Part shown: piece after piece, positions 10,081-19,372 of the stretch
How positions within the stretch are numbered: the stretch's first letter is position 1
How the letters are laid out: every line of letters starts with the position of its first letter
From: an uncultured Pseudanabaenaceae cyanobacterium
GTDB lineage: Bacteria; Cyanobacteriota; Cyanobacteriia; PCC-9006; JAAUQQ01
DNA: 43,131 bases
Direction: 5' to 3'
Assembly (NCBI GenBank): GCA_938017515.1
Contig: CALIJJ010000074.1
Location: 1-43,131 of the forward strand
Translations under genes and position numbers: made by a program
The notes under the pieces: generated by a model
The model's input: only the letters and a program-made list of their open reading frames with translations
Told to the model about the DNA's origin: nothing
Databases searched by the model: none

Positions 10081-10577
10081 GTCATCCGTGTTGCGCTAAT
10101 AAAATATAAGCCTAAGTTTTTTGATGTTGCTTATTGAATGGAAATATTGATAGGAGCAGCTTCATGAATCGATGGCAAAAAGGTCTCTATTTGTGAGGCC
10201 GCAGGGAATTGAATTAATTTGAGATGCTCTGGGCAGCACGTTCTCTGCTGTGAATGTTTCTTGGGGGATGACAACCGCTGGAAAGCCCCTCCACACTTGC
10301 TTTTCTCGGATTATGCCCTGTGCTGTGCCTGAGCCAGTTTCGGTGGGATTATTGTCGATTCTTTACATTGGTTGATGTCTTTGCTCTGCTTTTGGTGAGA
10401 AACCGCATCTTTCTTTAGACGATGTGGCTTCGGAGTCTGTGGCAATGCATTAAGTCATTTTGCGATCGCCTTTCAATCTCTACCCCAGTCACCAATAATT
10501 TCGATCAGTAAGAAGCTGTTTTAAAAATACAGTTTACAAATATAGCGATACGCTTCCAGCGGGATAGAGAGACGCCC

Positions 10578-11450
10578 ATGAAACTATCGGTTTACGGTAA
10601 AGGTGGTATCGGCAAGTCCACCACGAGCTGCAATATTTCCGTCGCCCTCGCGAAACGCGGCAAGAAGGTGCTCCAAATTGGCTGTGACCCGAAGCACGAC
10701 AGCACCTTTACGCTGACCGGCTTTCTAATTCCAACGATTATCGACACGCTGCAGGAGCGCGACTACCACTATGAGGACATCTGGCCTGAGGATGTCATCT
10801 ATGAAGGCTACGGTGGTGTCAAGTGCGTCGAAGCCGGTGGCCCCCCTGCTGGGGCGGGCTGTGGCGGCTACGTTGTGGGCGAAACCGTCAAGCTGCTGAA
10901 AGAACTGAACGCTTTTGATGAGTATGACGTTATCTTGTTTGACGTCCTGGGTGATGTGGTCTGCGGTGGCTTTGCGGCTCCCCTGAACTACTCCGACTAC
11001 TGCATGATTGTCACGGACAACGGCTTTGATGCGTTGTTCGCTGCGAATCGTATTGCAGCCTCCGTGCGTGAAAAAGCTCGCACACACCCCCTACGTCTCG
11101 CCGGTTTGATCGGCAACCGCACCTCCAAGCGTGACCTGATCGATAAGTATATCGAGACTGTTCCCATCCCTGTGCTAGAGATTCTGCCTCTGATCGAAGA
11201 CATCCGCGTGTCTCGGGTGAAGGGTAAGACGGTGTTTGAAATGGCAGAGGATGATCCATCCCTGAGCTACATCTGCGATTACTACCTCAACATTGCGGAT
11301 CAAATTTTGGCTCAGCCCGAAGGTGTTGTGCCTCAAGATGCAGCGGATCGTGAGTTGTTTAGCCTACTGTCCGACTTCTACCTCAATCCTCCCGAGGCCA
11401 AGAAATCTGGGGATAAGCAGGAAGAAGAATTGGATTTGATGATGGTCTGA
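10578..11450 (+). CDS. chlL: Light-independent protochlorophyllide reductase iron protein (L subunit)
   Basis: ChlL is the NifH-like ATPase of dark-operative protochlorophyllide oxidoreductase. It feeds electrons, with ATP hydrolysis, to the ChlN-ChlB component during chlorophyll synthesis in the dark. The 290-residue protein begins with the P-loop GKGGIGKST (residues 7-15). It carries the two Cys that bridge the dimer 4Fe-4S cluster: Cys95 in AGAGCGG and Cys129 in DVVCGGF. The switch region motif GCDPKHDST is present. Length is standard. The acidic C-terminal tail ([11 protein letters not shown]) is typical of cyanobacterial ChlL. chlN follows in the same direction after a spacer with a hairpin; chlB is not in the window, as is common in cyanobacteria. 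Confidence 0.98.
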   Translation: MKLSVYGKGGIGKSTTSCNISVALAKRGKKVLQIGCDPKHDSTFTLTGFLIPTIIDTLQERDYHYEDIWPEDVIYEGYGGVKCVEAGGPPAGAGCGGYVVGETVKLLKELNAFDEYDVILFDVLGDVVCGGFAAPLNYSDYCMIVTDNGFDALFAANRIAASVREKARTHPLRLAGLIGNRTSKRDLIDKYIETVPIPVLEILPLIEDIRVSRVKGKTVFEMAEDDPSLSYICDYYLNIADQILAQPEGVVPQDAADRELFSLLSDFYLNPPEAKKSGDKQEEELDLMMV

Positions 11451-11473
11451 TCCGTCGCGATCGCAACCTGTCC

Positions 11474-11541
11474 AAACCCGCCCTGAACTCATGCGATCGC
11501 CATTCTCAGGTGCGATGCCTCGATGTCGTTGGGCGGGTTTT
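11474..11541 (+). terminator. Terminator-like long-loop hairpin between chlL and chlN
   Basis: AAACCCGCCC (11474-11483) is complementary to GGGCGGGTTT (11531-11540), followed by T and A residues. The 47-nt loop holds a GCGATCGC site. It could separate chlL from chlN transcription or act as a partial terminator. Confidence 0.5.
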
Positions 11542-11580
11542 AATTGAAAAATTTGGGTTTGAACCAGAGACCTGAGCTAA

Positions 11581-13059
<1,479 letters not shown>

Positions 13060-13088
13060 CCCAAAAGCATCTGGGCCGCTGTCATTTT

Positions 13089-13122
13089 AGTGAGCCCTCC
13101 GCTCTAGTGAACCCTCGGGGCT
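13089..13122. repeat. Degenerate 17-bp tandem pair after chlN
   Basis: AGTGAGCCCTCCGCTCT is followed directly by AGTGAACCCTCGGGGCT, 30 nt after the chlN stop. Confidence 0.5.
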
Positions 13123-13178
13123 AAGCTAACGGCGCCACGCTAGAACAAGGCAACTTAAAACTGACTCACGCTCAAATC

Positions 13179-13208
13179 AGCGGATTCCGTTCTCGGAGTC
13201 CGCTTTTT
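13179..13208 (+). terminator. Intrinsic terminator of chlN
   Basis: An 11-bp stem, AGCGGATTCCG with CGGAGTCCGCT (one G-U pair), encloses the loop TTCT and is followed by a T-run. This is a textbook rho-independent terminator. Confidence 0.85.
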
Positions 13209-13621
13209 GCATGGGCTGTTTCCAGAAGTTTGGGTTTCTCCAAGAAGTCTGGGTTTCTCTAAGTTGTTGGCTCAACATCAAGGGAGCATTTCGGCTGCTG
13301 GATTTGGCTCTGCTCAGTCCTCGCCCACTGCGATGTCAGCAGGCGAGGGCTGGGCGATGTTGCAGTCCGGTGGGCAAGATATTTCTGTCTGCCTCCTTAG
13401 CCCAATAGCACCATTGACCCAAAGGCTGAGCCCTCAAAACCCCGTATCTATACGGAGATAAAACGGGGCTTGAAACTATATAAAAAATACATAAACCGTG
13501 CGAATCACCCTGCTAAGTGTTTTGAGTTATTTGTCGGCATAAAAAATACATGGAGTTCCGGACATTACTTAAGCTCTCTGTAGATATGGGTAGTCGAGAT
13601 TACAAACTGACGCGGTAGCCC
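13209..13621. other. 413-bp leader region of the PatX-like gene
   Basis: No convincing gene. Besides the 19-bp repeat it contains a hairpin at 13440-13468: CCCCGT with ACGGGG, and an inner ATCT/AGAT stem. The part from 13470 to 13621 is AT-rich and presumably holds the promoter of the downstream small protein. ATTACTTAAG at 13564 and GGGTAGTCG at 13588 recur (the latter inverted) upstream of the response regulator gene. Confidence 0.5.
13224..13261. repeat. 19-bp tandem repeat, two copies
   Basis: AGAAGTTTGGGTTTCTCCA is followed directly by AGAAGTCTGGGTTTCTCTA, differing at two positions, 16 nt after the chlN terminator. Confidence 0.85.
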
Positions 13622-14107
13622 ATGTCACTCCACAACATCAAGAAGAGCATTTTCGCCCTCCCAATGCTCGGTACGGCAGCGATCGCATCCATCTTTGCTG
13701 TCAACGCCTCACTCTCTAATAACCTGTCTCAAATTGAACAGTCAACGACTCCTGTTGATGCCGTTGCCTACCGCGCTAGCGGTCGATTTGATACGGGATG
13801 GTTGCAGTCTTATCGTGCCAGTGGCCGGTTTGGTACGGGTATGCAAGATGTATTGGCTTACCGCGGTAGTGAGCGGGGGGTCGAGCACGTTGCTTACCGT
13901 GCTAGCGGTCGGTTGGGCACTTGGGGCGAGCTTATTTCTTACCGTGCGAGTGGTCGCTTCGGTCATGGTTGGGATGGCTTGGCTTACCGCGGTAGTGAGC
14001 GGGGTGTTGAGCAAGTGGCTTACCGCGCCAGCGGTCGGTTTGGCACGTTGGAAAACTTGGCCTATCGCGGTAGTGAACGGGGTGTTGGCTCTGAAGATGT
14101 GAGCTAG
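13622..14107 (+). CDS. Exported repeat protein with RASGR/RGSER pentapeptides (PatX-like)
   Basis: This is a 161-residue protein. Residues 1-32 look like a signal peptide or anchor: NIKKS, then FALPMLGTAAIASIFAVNAS. From residue 50 on it consists of eight short units, each starting Y-R. Five contain RASGR (residues 51-55, 65-69, 93-97, 108-112, 135-139) and three contain RGSER (81-85, 123-127, 149-153), 12-16 residues apart and usually preceded by AY. The layout (exported precursor ending in RGSGR-like peptides) resembles PatX, the precursor of the heterocyst-inhibiting or HetR-binding peptide of filamentous cyanobacteria; PatS and HetN carry the related RGSGR. Here no unit is exactly RGSGR, so a signalling role is inference. 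It could instead be a cell-wall protein with cationic repeats. The gene stands alone between two terminators. Confidence 0.8.
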   Translation: MSLHNIKKSIFALPMLGTAAIASIFAVNASLSNNLSQIEQSTTPVDAVAYRASGRFDTGWLQSYRASGRFGTGMQDVLAYRGSERGVEHVAYRASGRLGTWGELISYRASGRFGHGWDGLAYRGSERGVEQVAYRASGRFGTLENLAYRGSERGVGSEDVS

Positions 14108-14390
14108 GTTGCTGTCGGAGTGTCTTCGGTTTATGCTATCGACGCTCTCTCGTTCTTCCTGGCAGAATATCAACGGTAGATTGATATTCCTATCGAGCAT
14201 TTTTGGGCAATAAAACTATTATTATTTTGTGGCTGAAGGACTGCTTCTTTCCATTGGCTACTTGCAGCGTTATCGTGTTTTGACCCACGTTGGAAGTCGA
14301 GACAAGTTGATGGCGCCAAAAGGCATTTGTTGTCCTGAGCTGCGGTTGTGATTCAGTTCGTACCATGTCTTGCACAAAACTTGAATGATT

Positions 14391-14424
14391 AAAGGTCAGA
14401 TCGCTATAGATCTGACCTTTTTGT
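14391..14424. terminator. Bidirectional terminator between convergent genes
   Basis: A perfect 12-bp stem, AAAGGTCAGATC with GATCTGACCTTT, encloses the loop GCTATA and runs into a T-run on the plus strand. It can serve both the PatX-like gene and the minus-strand gene ending at 14511. The rest of 14108-14510 holds no gene that I can support. Confidence 0.85.
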
Positions 14425-14510
14425 TGCAGGGCTGTTTGTGTCAGCCCGTTGGGCCCCAGCATCTCAGTCTGGGCCATGGACCTGTCTGGTGTTTATCTTC
14501 AAAGGTCTGG

Positions 14511-16232
14511 TTACAGGCGGGGAATTGAGGTCGGTTGGAGTACCTCGGTTTCGTACAGTGATGTCATGGTGCGGAGATTGAGCTCTCCCCGCGATGCGCC
14601 GGTCGCCCCTGTGGCAATGATAAATCCGCAGATGCCTCTTGTTCCTTGGCTATAGCTCTCCCAGCGGCGCTTGGTCTCCTGGTGTCTCGCATCGGCCAAG
14701 TCATAGTCATTGAAGACATTGATGCTGCCATCACTCAAGTGAATCAGGCCCACTTCCAAGGGCGTAAAATTATCCATGTCTTGGACGGGGCAAAAGCCTA
14801 GACCGGAGATGCCTCCAGCAGCAGCAATCTTTTCTTGCATGACCTTGGCCTTGGGGCGGCTGGTTTGCACAATGAAAACGGGAAACCCCTCGCCCTTACG
14901 ATGAATTTTTTTGCGGGTCTTTTGCGATCGCCGCCCCTTCGCCTCGCACAGGAGGTCATACATTTCCCAGTCCAATCGACCGATGAAAGTCAGGGCATTG
15001 TGCGGGATGAGTTCATCCAGAATTTCTGGGAATGGCGTGATGTTTTCCATGGGGCCATTCAACAATTGCGCAAGGCTGTCGCCCATGCCCACTTTGTTGG
15101 GGGCAGGGCTGTTCATGGCCCAGAGTTCATCGGTCAATTTCGGCAAGGTTTCAATCTGAACCGTTACGGTTTTCCCCGTCACCTCTTCTGGGGCCAATGC
15201 TGCCGGAAGGGCAATGCGAAACTTGCCGCTGCAAGGGGGGAATTGATTTTTGCGAAATTGGCGACGATTTTTACGGAAGAAGCGATGAATGGCTTCTAGG
15301 GCCAGAATCATGGCGATCGCCTCTTCCTCATCAAGCTGGGGGCGAATGCCTTCGAGGGGGTTAATGGAACCCAGTTCGATGTCAATTTCGTCGTCGTCTT
15401 CCAGGGGGCTACTGCCCTGGAGGAGTTCCATCAAGTTCAGAGGACCGTCTTCCTCTCCCCCACCGCGCTCGAAGTTGAGAAAGAGACAGTCCTGATTCAA
15501 AAAGGCCTCCTGCATTATCCGCAGGTTTTCACTATTGTCAATGGCGGACTGACGGAAGGCCTTGAGGGAGTCTATGGAGCGGTAGAGCAACAATCCATAT
15601 TCCACGCCCATGTTGCCCATGACGGAGAGGTAGAAAGGCGGTAGATCAAAGAGAGGAAGGCTGATCTTGAGAATTTGGTGATCGAGCAGTTCCTTCCACG
15701 GTGCTGTTGTCCAGATCTGAGTCGCTTTTTCTTCGAGAAGGTCGTAGAGTTCATCGGGCAAGTTTTCTTCGGTCATGCCGATGAGCTGCCGCAGGCTGGG
15801 AGCCATTTCATCGATCAGCGGCAGATTGCTGTGGTACTCCACTTCAATCTCTAGGTCTTTGAGGATGCCGCGCAGGAAAAACTGCAGCTCGCGATCGCGC
15901 ACCACTACTTTCTGGGGACGAAACCGAGCCATGGGCATTTGAGGCATTTCCATGGGAGCCTCGATCGCCTTGATCAGCGCACGCACGTAGGCTTCAGGAC
16001 CATCCGAGGGCGGTACGGCCTCGATGGTTCGGACGGTTTGCTCGATACCATCAACCCAAATGATGCAGTCAGCCCGTCGTTGATGGTGGGCATGGCCACC
16101 GGCATAGAGACTGGGGAGTTCCAGTTCTGAACCATGGGGACCAAATTCCAGGCGATCGCTCTCCCACACACTATGGCTCTGCTGGGGAAGTTGCTTGAGA
16201 CGGCGAAGCGTGGAAGAAGGCAGGCGATCCAT
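14511..16232 (-). CDS. Conserved hypothetical protein of cyanobacterial type
   Basis: This is an unrecognised 573-residue soluble protein with no signal peptide and no clear membrane segment. The start is placed at MDRLPSSTLRRLKQ; the open frame runs 64 codons further upstream, but that part has poor coding character. The N-terminal half contains PQKVVVRDRELQFFLRGIL and a segment with many hydrophobic/acidic alternations. An acidic patch (EDDDEIDIEL) lies near the middle and a basic helix (RFFRKNRRQFRKNQFPP) follows. Near the C-terminus are a second basic stretch (KGRRSQKTRKKIHRKGEG) and the conserved-looking FPVFIVQTSRPKAKVMQEK. No catalytic motif is obvious. Proteins of this kind are, as far as I recall, found mainly in cyanobacteria and of unknown function. 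It is transcribed towards the PatX-like gene. Confidence 0.8.
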   Translation of the reverse strand: MDRLPSSTLRRLKQLPQQSHSVWESDRLEFGPHGSELELPSLYAGGHAHHQRRADCIIWVDGIEQTVRTIEAVPPSDGPEAYVRALIKAIEAPMEMPQMPMARFRPQKVVVRDRELQFFLRGILKDLEIEVEYHSNLPLIDEMAPSLRQLIGMTEENLPDELYDLLEEKATQIWTTAPWKELLDHQILKISLPLFDLPPFYLSVMGNMGVEYGLLLYRSIDSLKAFRQSAIDNSENLRIMQEAFLNQDCLFLNFERGGGEEDGPLNLMELLQGSSPLEDDDEIDIELGSINPLEGIRPQLDEEEAIAMILALEAIHRFFRKNRRQFRKNQFPPCSGKFRIALPAALAPEEVTGKTVTVQIETLPKLTDELWAMNSPAPNKVGMGDSLAQLLNGPMENITPFPEILDELIPHNALTFIGRLDWEMYDLLCEAKGRRSQKTRKKIHRKGEGFPVFIVQTSRPKAKVMQEKIAAAGGISGLGFCPVQDMDNFTPLEVGLIHLSDGSINVFNDYDLADARHQETKRRWESYSQGTRGICGFIIATGATGASRGELNLRTMTSLYETEVLQPTSIPRL

Positions 16233-16712
16233 AGGCTCTGAGAAATATAGATCAGGGGAAATAAACCGGAACGAGCAAAGGCGATCCGAATAAAACGGTC
16301 CCTGTTTTAGCGCGACTTTCAGTAGCCTAGCAATAGGGGCTATGTCTCGTACCAAAACGTTGCCATCTGTTAGAAATGAGCACCCCCCAGAGGCGTATTG
16401 CTCCTTCCCCATTGCCTTTCCCATTAAGTACCTTTTGAGTACTTTCCCCAGTGACCGTCTGCGAACGACCTACGGCGGTGGCTGCTCGTCCTTTGTCGGG
16501 CTGAGCTGCGGCAGGTGGTCAGTCCAGGGCTGGCTTGTTTTTTAAGGGTTCGCTTGTCTAAGGGTTCGCTTGTCTAAGGGCTCGCTTGTTTAAGGATTCG
16601 CTTGTTACAGAATAAACCCGTTGCTCCGTCGAGCCGTTACCAATCCATTAGAGCCGTTACAATGGGACGACAGTGAAAGCCGACGGTAGACAAGGGCAGG
16701 AGTTTACTCACA
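16233..16712. other. 480-bp divergent intergenic region with repeats
   Basis: This lies between the minus-strand hypothetical gene and the plus-strand SufA-type gene, so it must hold promoters for both. It contains the four-copy 16-bp array (16543-16606) and a GAGCCGTTAC direct repeat (16631-16640 and 16651-16660, period 20 bp) just upstream of the SufA-type gene. No further gene is supported. Confidence 0.6.
16543..16606. repeat. 16-bp tandem repeat, four copies
   Basis: Four contiguous units of the form TAAGG(G/A)(T/C)TCGCTTGT(C/T), each 16 bp: 16543, 16559, 16575 and 16591. Copies 1 and 2 are identical. Confidence 0.9.
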
Positions 16713-17084
16713 ATGACCCAAGCGACAGTGACCCCAGCGACTCAAGCGCCGCAAAAAGGGATTTTGATTAGTCCATCAGCATTGATCCAGCTCAAGACGC
16801 TGCGTGAGCAGCAAGGAGATGATCTGCTTCTTCGGGTTGGAGTGACCAATGGTGGCTGTTCTGGCATGTCCTACAAAATGGACTTTGCGACACCCGATAG
16901 CATTCGGGACAGTGACGAAGTCTACGATTACGATGGTTTTCGCGTTGTTTGCGACCCCAAGAGTCTGCTCTATATCTACGGGATGCAGCTGGACTACAGC
17001 AATGAGCTGATTGGGGGAGGGTTCCAGTTCACCAATCCCAATGCAACCCAGACCTGCGGTTGTGGTAAGTCCTTCTCGGCCTAG
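16713..17084 (+). CDS. SufA/IscA-type iron-sulfur cluster assembly protein
   Basis: This is a 123-residue A-type Fe-S carrier, which takes up a cluster from the Suf or Isc scaffold and passes it to target apoproteins in the cytoplasm. The three invariant cysteines are Cys49 (NGGCSGMSY), Cys115 and Cys117 (TCGCGKSF), with the usual C-x65-C-x-C spacing. About 15 extra residues rich in T, A and Q precede the conserved [11 protein letters not shown]. An AGGAG sequence lies just upstream of the ATG. Cyanobacteria have both SufA and IscA and I cannot decide between them, so no symbol is given. A strong hairpin follows directly. Confidence 0.95.
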   Translation: MTQATVTPATQAPQKGILISPSALIQLKTLREQQGDDLLLRVGVTNGGCSGMSYKMDFATPDSIRDSDEVYDYDGFRVVCDPKSLLYIYGMQLDYSNELIGGGFQFTNPNATQTCGCGKSFSA

Positions 17085-17092
17085 TTCTTTTT

Positions 17093-17130
17093 CCCCGTTG
17101 GACCTTGCCCTTGACCTCGTTCCGACGGGG
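17093..17130. terminator. Hairpin after the SufA-type gene
   Basis: CCCCGTTGGA pairs with TCCGACGGGG (10 bp, one G-U) around an 18-nt loop. A T-run precedes rather than follows it on the plus strand, so on that strand it is a 3' structure rather than a classical terminator. Confidence 0.45.
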
Positions 17131-17242
17131 GCCAAAGCATGGCAATATGTCGATGGTTTGGGGCGCATTGCTTCTCGTCGGATAGAGGTCCGATGGAAAG
17201 CTGCATTGTGTCCCAACGAGAAGTCCTACTGTTTGTCTTGCA

Positions 17243-17662
17243 ATGACCCAAACTGCTGAAGAGCTTTTCACGAGCGGCATTGAGCGCTACAAAAATGGGG
17301 AGCCGGTGGCGGATCTCATCCCCACGTTCAAGCAATTGTGCGATCGCGCCCCCAAAAGCAGTCCTGCCTGGACCTGCCTTTCCTGGCTCTATCTGCTGGC
17401 CGATAAGCACGACGCGGCCTATAAGGCAGCCACAAAAGCGATTAAGCTCAACCCTCAAGATCCCCAAGCGCGGGTCAATGCGGCTGTGGCCATGCTTGAA
17501 ATTGGCAAAAAAGGCGTTCGCGACCACATTGACACTGCTGCCCAACTCGTCACCATCTCCGATGAGCTGCGTCAGGAAGTGGAAGAAAGCTTGGCTGATG
17601 GCTTCAAGCGTAAGCCTGAGTGGAAGACGCTGAAGCGAGTCCAGGACTGGATTTTTGAATAG
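17243..17662 (+). CDS. Small TPR-repeat protein
   Basis: This 139-residue cytoplasmic protein is composed of TPR-like helices. A tetratricopeptide unit is clear around residues 42-78 (SPAWTCLSWLYLLADKHDAAYKAATKAI, with LNPQDPQARVN beginning the next repeat). The C-terminus (KPEWKTLKRVQDWIFE) is charged and aromatic. It has no signal peptide and no catalytic motif, so it is most likely a protein-interaction adaptor. Short TPR proteins of this form are common in cyanobacteria and mostly uncharacterised. It follows the SufA-type gene by 158 nt in the same direction and may be read with it; a functional link is not shown by the sequence. Confidence 0.85.
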   Translation: MTQTAEELFTSGIERYKNGEPVADLIPTFKQLCDRAPKSSPAWTCLSWLYLLADKHDAAYKAATKAIKLNPQDPQARVNAAVAMLEIGKKGVRDHIDTAAQLVTISDELRQEVEESLADGFKRKPEWKTLKRVQDWIFE

Positions 17663-17670
17663 CCTGTTGT

Positions 17671-17719
17671 TGGAAAAGAGTCTGCTAGTGGGAAATCGGC
17701 TGTTATTGGGAAATCGGCT
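17671..17719. repeat. 18-bp-period tandem repeat after the TPR gene
   Basis: Units start at 17671, 17689 and 17707. The last two share TGGGAAATCGGCT exactly and the first (TGGAAAAGAGTCT) is diverged. The array starts 8 nt after the TPR gene stop and ends 3 nt before the ATG of the next gene. Confidence 0.8.
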
Positions 17720-17722
17720 CCT

Positions 17723-17977
17723 ATGAAGGACAAACTGCTGCGCGGCCTAAATTTTGTGCTGATGCTCGATGTCTTCTTTGTCTTGGCGAGCTTTTTCTGG
17801 TTTGCGATCGCCCTGGTGGGTCGCAGCCTAGATGTCCCCCTGGGCTTTGATCTCTGGCACCGTCTTTGGGAGCCGTTATTCATGCCTGCCATTGGGTTGG
17901 TGATGGCGGGAGCACTGATCAGTGGGATTAGTAGCTGGGTTGTGAATAAGTTGGAAGACTTAAAGCCCAGCAGCTGA
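17723..17977 (+). CDS. Small two-helix membrane protein
   Basis: This 84-residue protein has two predicted membrane helices: about residues 9-32 (FVLMLDVFFVLASFFWFAIA) and 50-71 (PLFMPAIGLVMAGALISGIS). Between them is the loop GRSLDVPLGFDLWHRLW, and the ends are charged. No known family is recognised from the sequence. Coding character is good, with a clear ATG and a strong terminator-like hairpin after the stop. The tandem repeat reaches almost to its start codon, leaving little room for a ribosome-binding site, so translation may be coupled to the TPR gene upstream. Confidence 0.75.
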   Translation: MKDKLLRGLNFVLMLDVFFVLASFFWFAIALVGRSLDVPLGFDLWHRLWEPLFMPAIGLVMAGALISGISSWVVNKLEDLKPSS

Positions 17978-18001
17978 GGGCAACGCAGTCTTGAAGTGAA
18001 T

Positions 18002-18033
18002 GACCCCACAGTGGTAACGACCGCTGTGGGGTC
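18002..18033. terminator. Strong hairpin between convergent genes
   Basis: A 14-bp stem, GACCCCACAGTGGT with ACCGCTGTGGGGTC (one G-U), and the 4-nt loop AACG. It lies between the small membrane protein gene and the minus-strand epimerase gene, so it probably ends both transcripts, though neither side has a good T-run. Confidence 0.7.
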
Positions 18034-18042
18034 GATTGGTTC

Positions 18043-18954
18043 TTAGAGGAAGTCTTTGAGGGCAGCTTTCAGGTCACCATAGTGATACTCAAAGCCTGCG
18101 GCCTGGGTTTTCTTCGGGAGCACTTTTTGGCCTTCCAAGACGACCTTCGCGCCTTCTCCCAGCAGGACTTCCAGGGCAAATCCTGGTACAGGGAGCCAGG
18201 AGGGGCGGCCCATAACTTCTCCCATGGCTTCGGTCATGTCTTTCATGCGCACGGGATTGGGACTGGTGGCGTTGTAGGTGCCGCTCATCTGGCTGTCGGT
18301 CAGTGCCCGAACAATCAGGTTGACTAAGTCTTCGCGATAGATCCAGGAAAACCACTGGTTGCCACTGCCGACGGGACCACCGGCAAAGGCACGGAATGCA
18401 GGCAACATCTTCGCCACGGCACCACCATTGCCGACGACGATGCCGATGCGTAGGATGACGAGTCTTGTGTCGGTAACGGTTTGGGCTGCGGCCTCCCACT
18501 TTTGGCAAACCTCTGCCAGAAAATCATTCCCTGCACCGCTGTCTTCGTCGAAGCTGGCGGTCTCACTGGTGCCGTAAAAGCCGATGGCGGAGCCACTAAC
18601 CAAGACTTGGGGTTTGGGATTGGCCTGGCTAATGGCGCTGGCGATCTGGCTCGTCGTTTTGGTGCGGCTATCCAGGATTTCTTGCTTTTGGGCGTCGTTC
18701 CAGCGTTTTTCGGCGATGGGCTCACCCGCTAAGTTGACGACGCCATCACAGCCTGCAATGCCCGCTAGCCAGCTTTCAGGACGGTTCGTGTCGCAGGCGA
18801 TCGCTTCGACCTTTGGAAACTTACCCCCGGGAAATTTGCTCTTCGCTTTAGCGACATTACGCGTCAGCACACAAATCTCGTGCCCCTCTTGAGACAACTT
18901 TTCTACGAGCCGCTGTCCTACAAATCCTGTGGCCCCTGTTACCGCAATTTTCAT
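18043..18954 (-). CDS. TIGR01777-family NAD-dependent epimerase/SDR protein
   Basis: This 303-residue protein belongs to the atypical short-chain dehydrogenase group known as TIGR01777, often annotated as SulA-like or as a nucleoside-diphosphate-sugar epimerase. The N-terminal dinucleotide-binding motif GATGFVG is at residues 7-13. Family blocks VVNLAGEPIAEKRW, LVSGSAIGFYG, FLAEVCQKWEAAA and WFSWIYREDLVNLI follow in order. Length is normal. The substrate is unknown; in cyanobacteria and plastids the group has been connected with cell division, but the sequence does not prove this. It converges on the small membrane protein gene. Confidence 0.93.
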   Translation of the reverse strand: MKIAVTGATGFVGQRLVEKLSQEGHEICVLTRNVAKAKSKFPGGKFPKVEAIACDTNRPESWLAGIAGCDGVVNLAGEPIAEKRWNDAQKQEILDSRTKTTSQIASAISQANPKPQVLVSGSAIGFYGTSETASFDEDSGAGNDFLAEVCQKWEAAAQTVTDTRLVILRIGIVVGNGGAVAKMLPAFRAFAGGPVGSGNQWFSWIYREDLVNLIVRALTDSQMSGTYNATSPNPVRMKDMTEAMGEVMGRPSWLPVPGFALEVLLGEGAKVVLEGQKVLPKKTQAAGFEYHYGDLKAALKDFL

Positions 18955-19372
18955 GACGCCTAACGCTAAAGATATGTGTGGTCTACTCTATCGCGGTGTC
19001 TTTAGCGTTGAAATTTAAATAGAATATGAATCTGTGGTGGGACGAATTATAAATTTTTGGGTAATCTGTATACACATAAGTCTAGATATGCCCTATGTTC
19101 TGGTCTTTGCCATTGCGGCCCAAGATCGCCAGTTTAGGAGTTTGGACCTCCATCTTGGGAAATGGATGGACAAAACGTTCTGAAACGTTCCATCGGTGGA
19201 GAATTACTTAAGTGTTGCAAACTCTACGGAGTTAGCCTAGGAAGATCGACTACCCGTATATATTAAGGGTAAGCTCCTGAAGTCCTAAGCTTGACCTTTG
19301 CAGAGTGCGCTACCTGAGTATTTCCCCGGGTTCTTCATTGTTCGCCTGCCCACATCTACAGAGATTCAGCCT
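18955..19372. other. 418-bp divergent region upstream of the response regulator
   Basis: No gene is visible. The region is AT-rich around 19010-19075 and must serve the epimerase (minus) and the response regulator (plus). It contains ATTACTTAAG (19203-19212) and CGACTACCC (19247-19255), the same two motifs seen upstream of the PatX-like gene. A near-palindrome GTA-N7-TAC at 19061-19073 resembles an NtcA site but has the wrong spacing. Confidence 0.5.

Larger units (their letters stand above)
9942..10577. other. 636-bp intergenic region upstream of chlL
   Basis: Apart from the small repeat and hairpin at its start, this is AT-rich sequence without a convincing gene. The last 150 bp, including ATAAAATATAAG near 10100 and the A/T-rich stretch around 10525-10545, presumably hold the chlL promoter. 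I see no certain regulator site. The short open frames here lack support. Confidence 0.6.

Noticed and set aside
13207..13461. Two overlapping small open frames after the chlN terminator
   Set aside because: They run through the 19-bp tandem repeat, lack ribosome-binding sites and show no protein-like pattern.
14511..15299. Plus-strand open frames opposite the 573-residue protein
   Set aside because: They are antisense shadows of the minus-strand gene, which has much better coding character.
16342..16545. 67-codon open frame upstream of the SufA-type gene
   Set aside because: It overlaps the divergent promoter region and the start of the tandem array; no supporting features.
19061..19073. 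NtcA-type site (GTA-N-TAC) upstream of the response regulator
   Set aside because: The spacing is 7 nt instead of the required 8, so the match does not meet the consensus.
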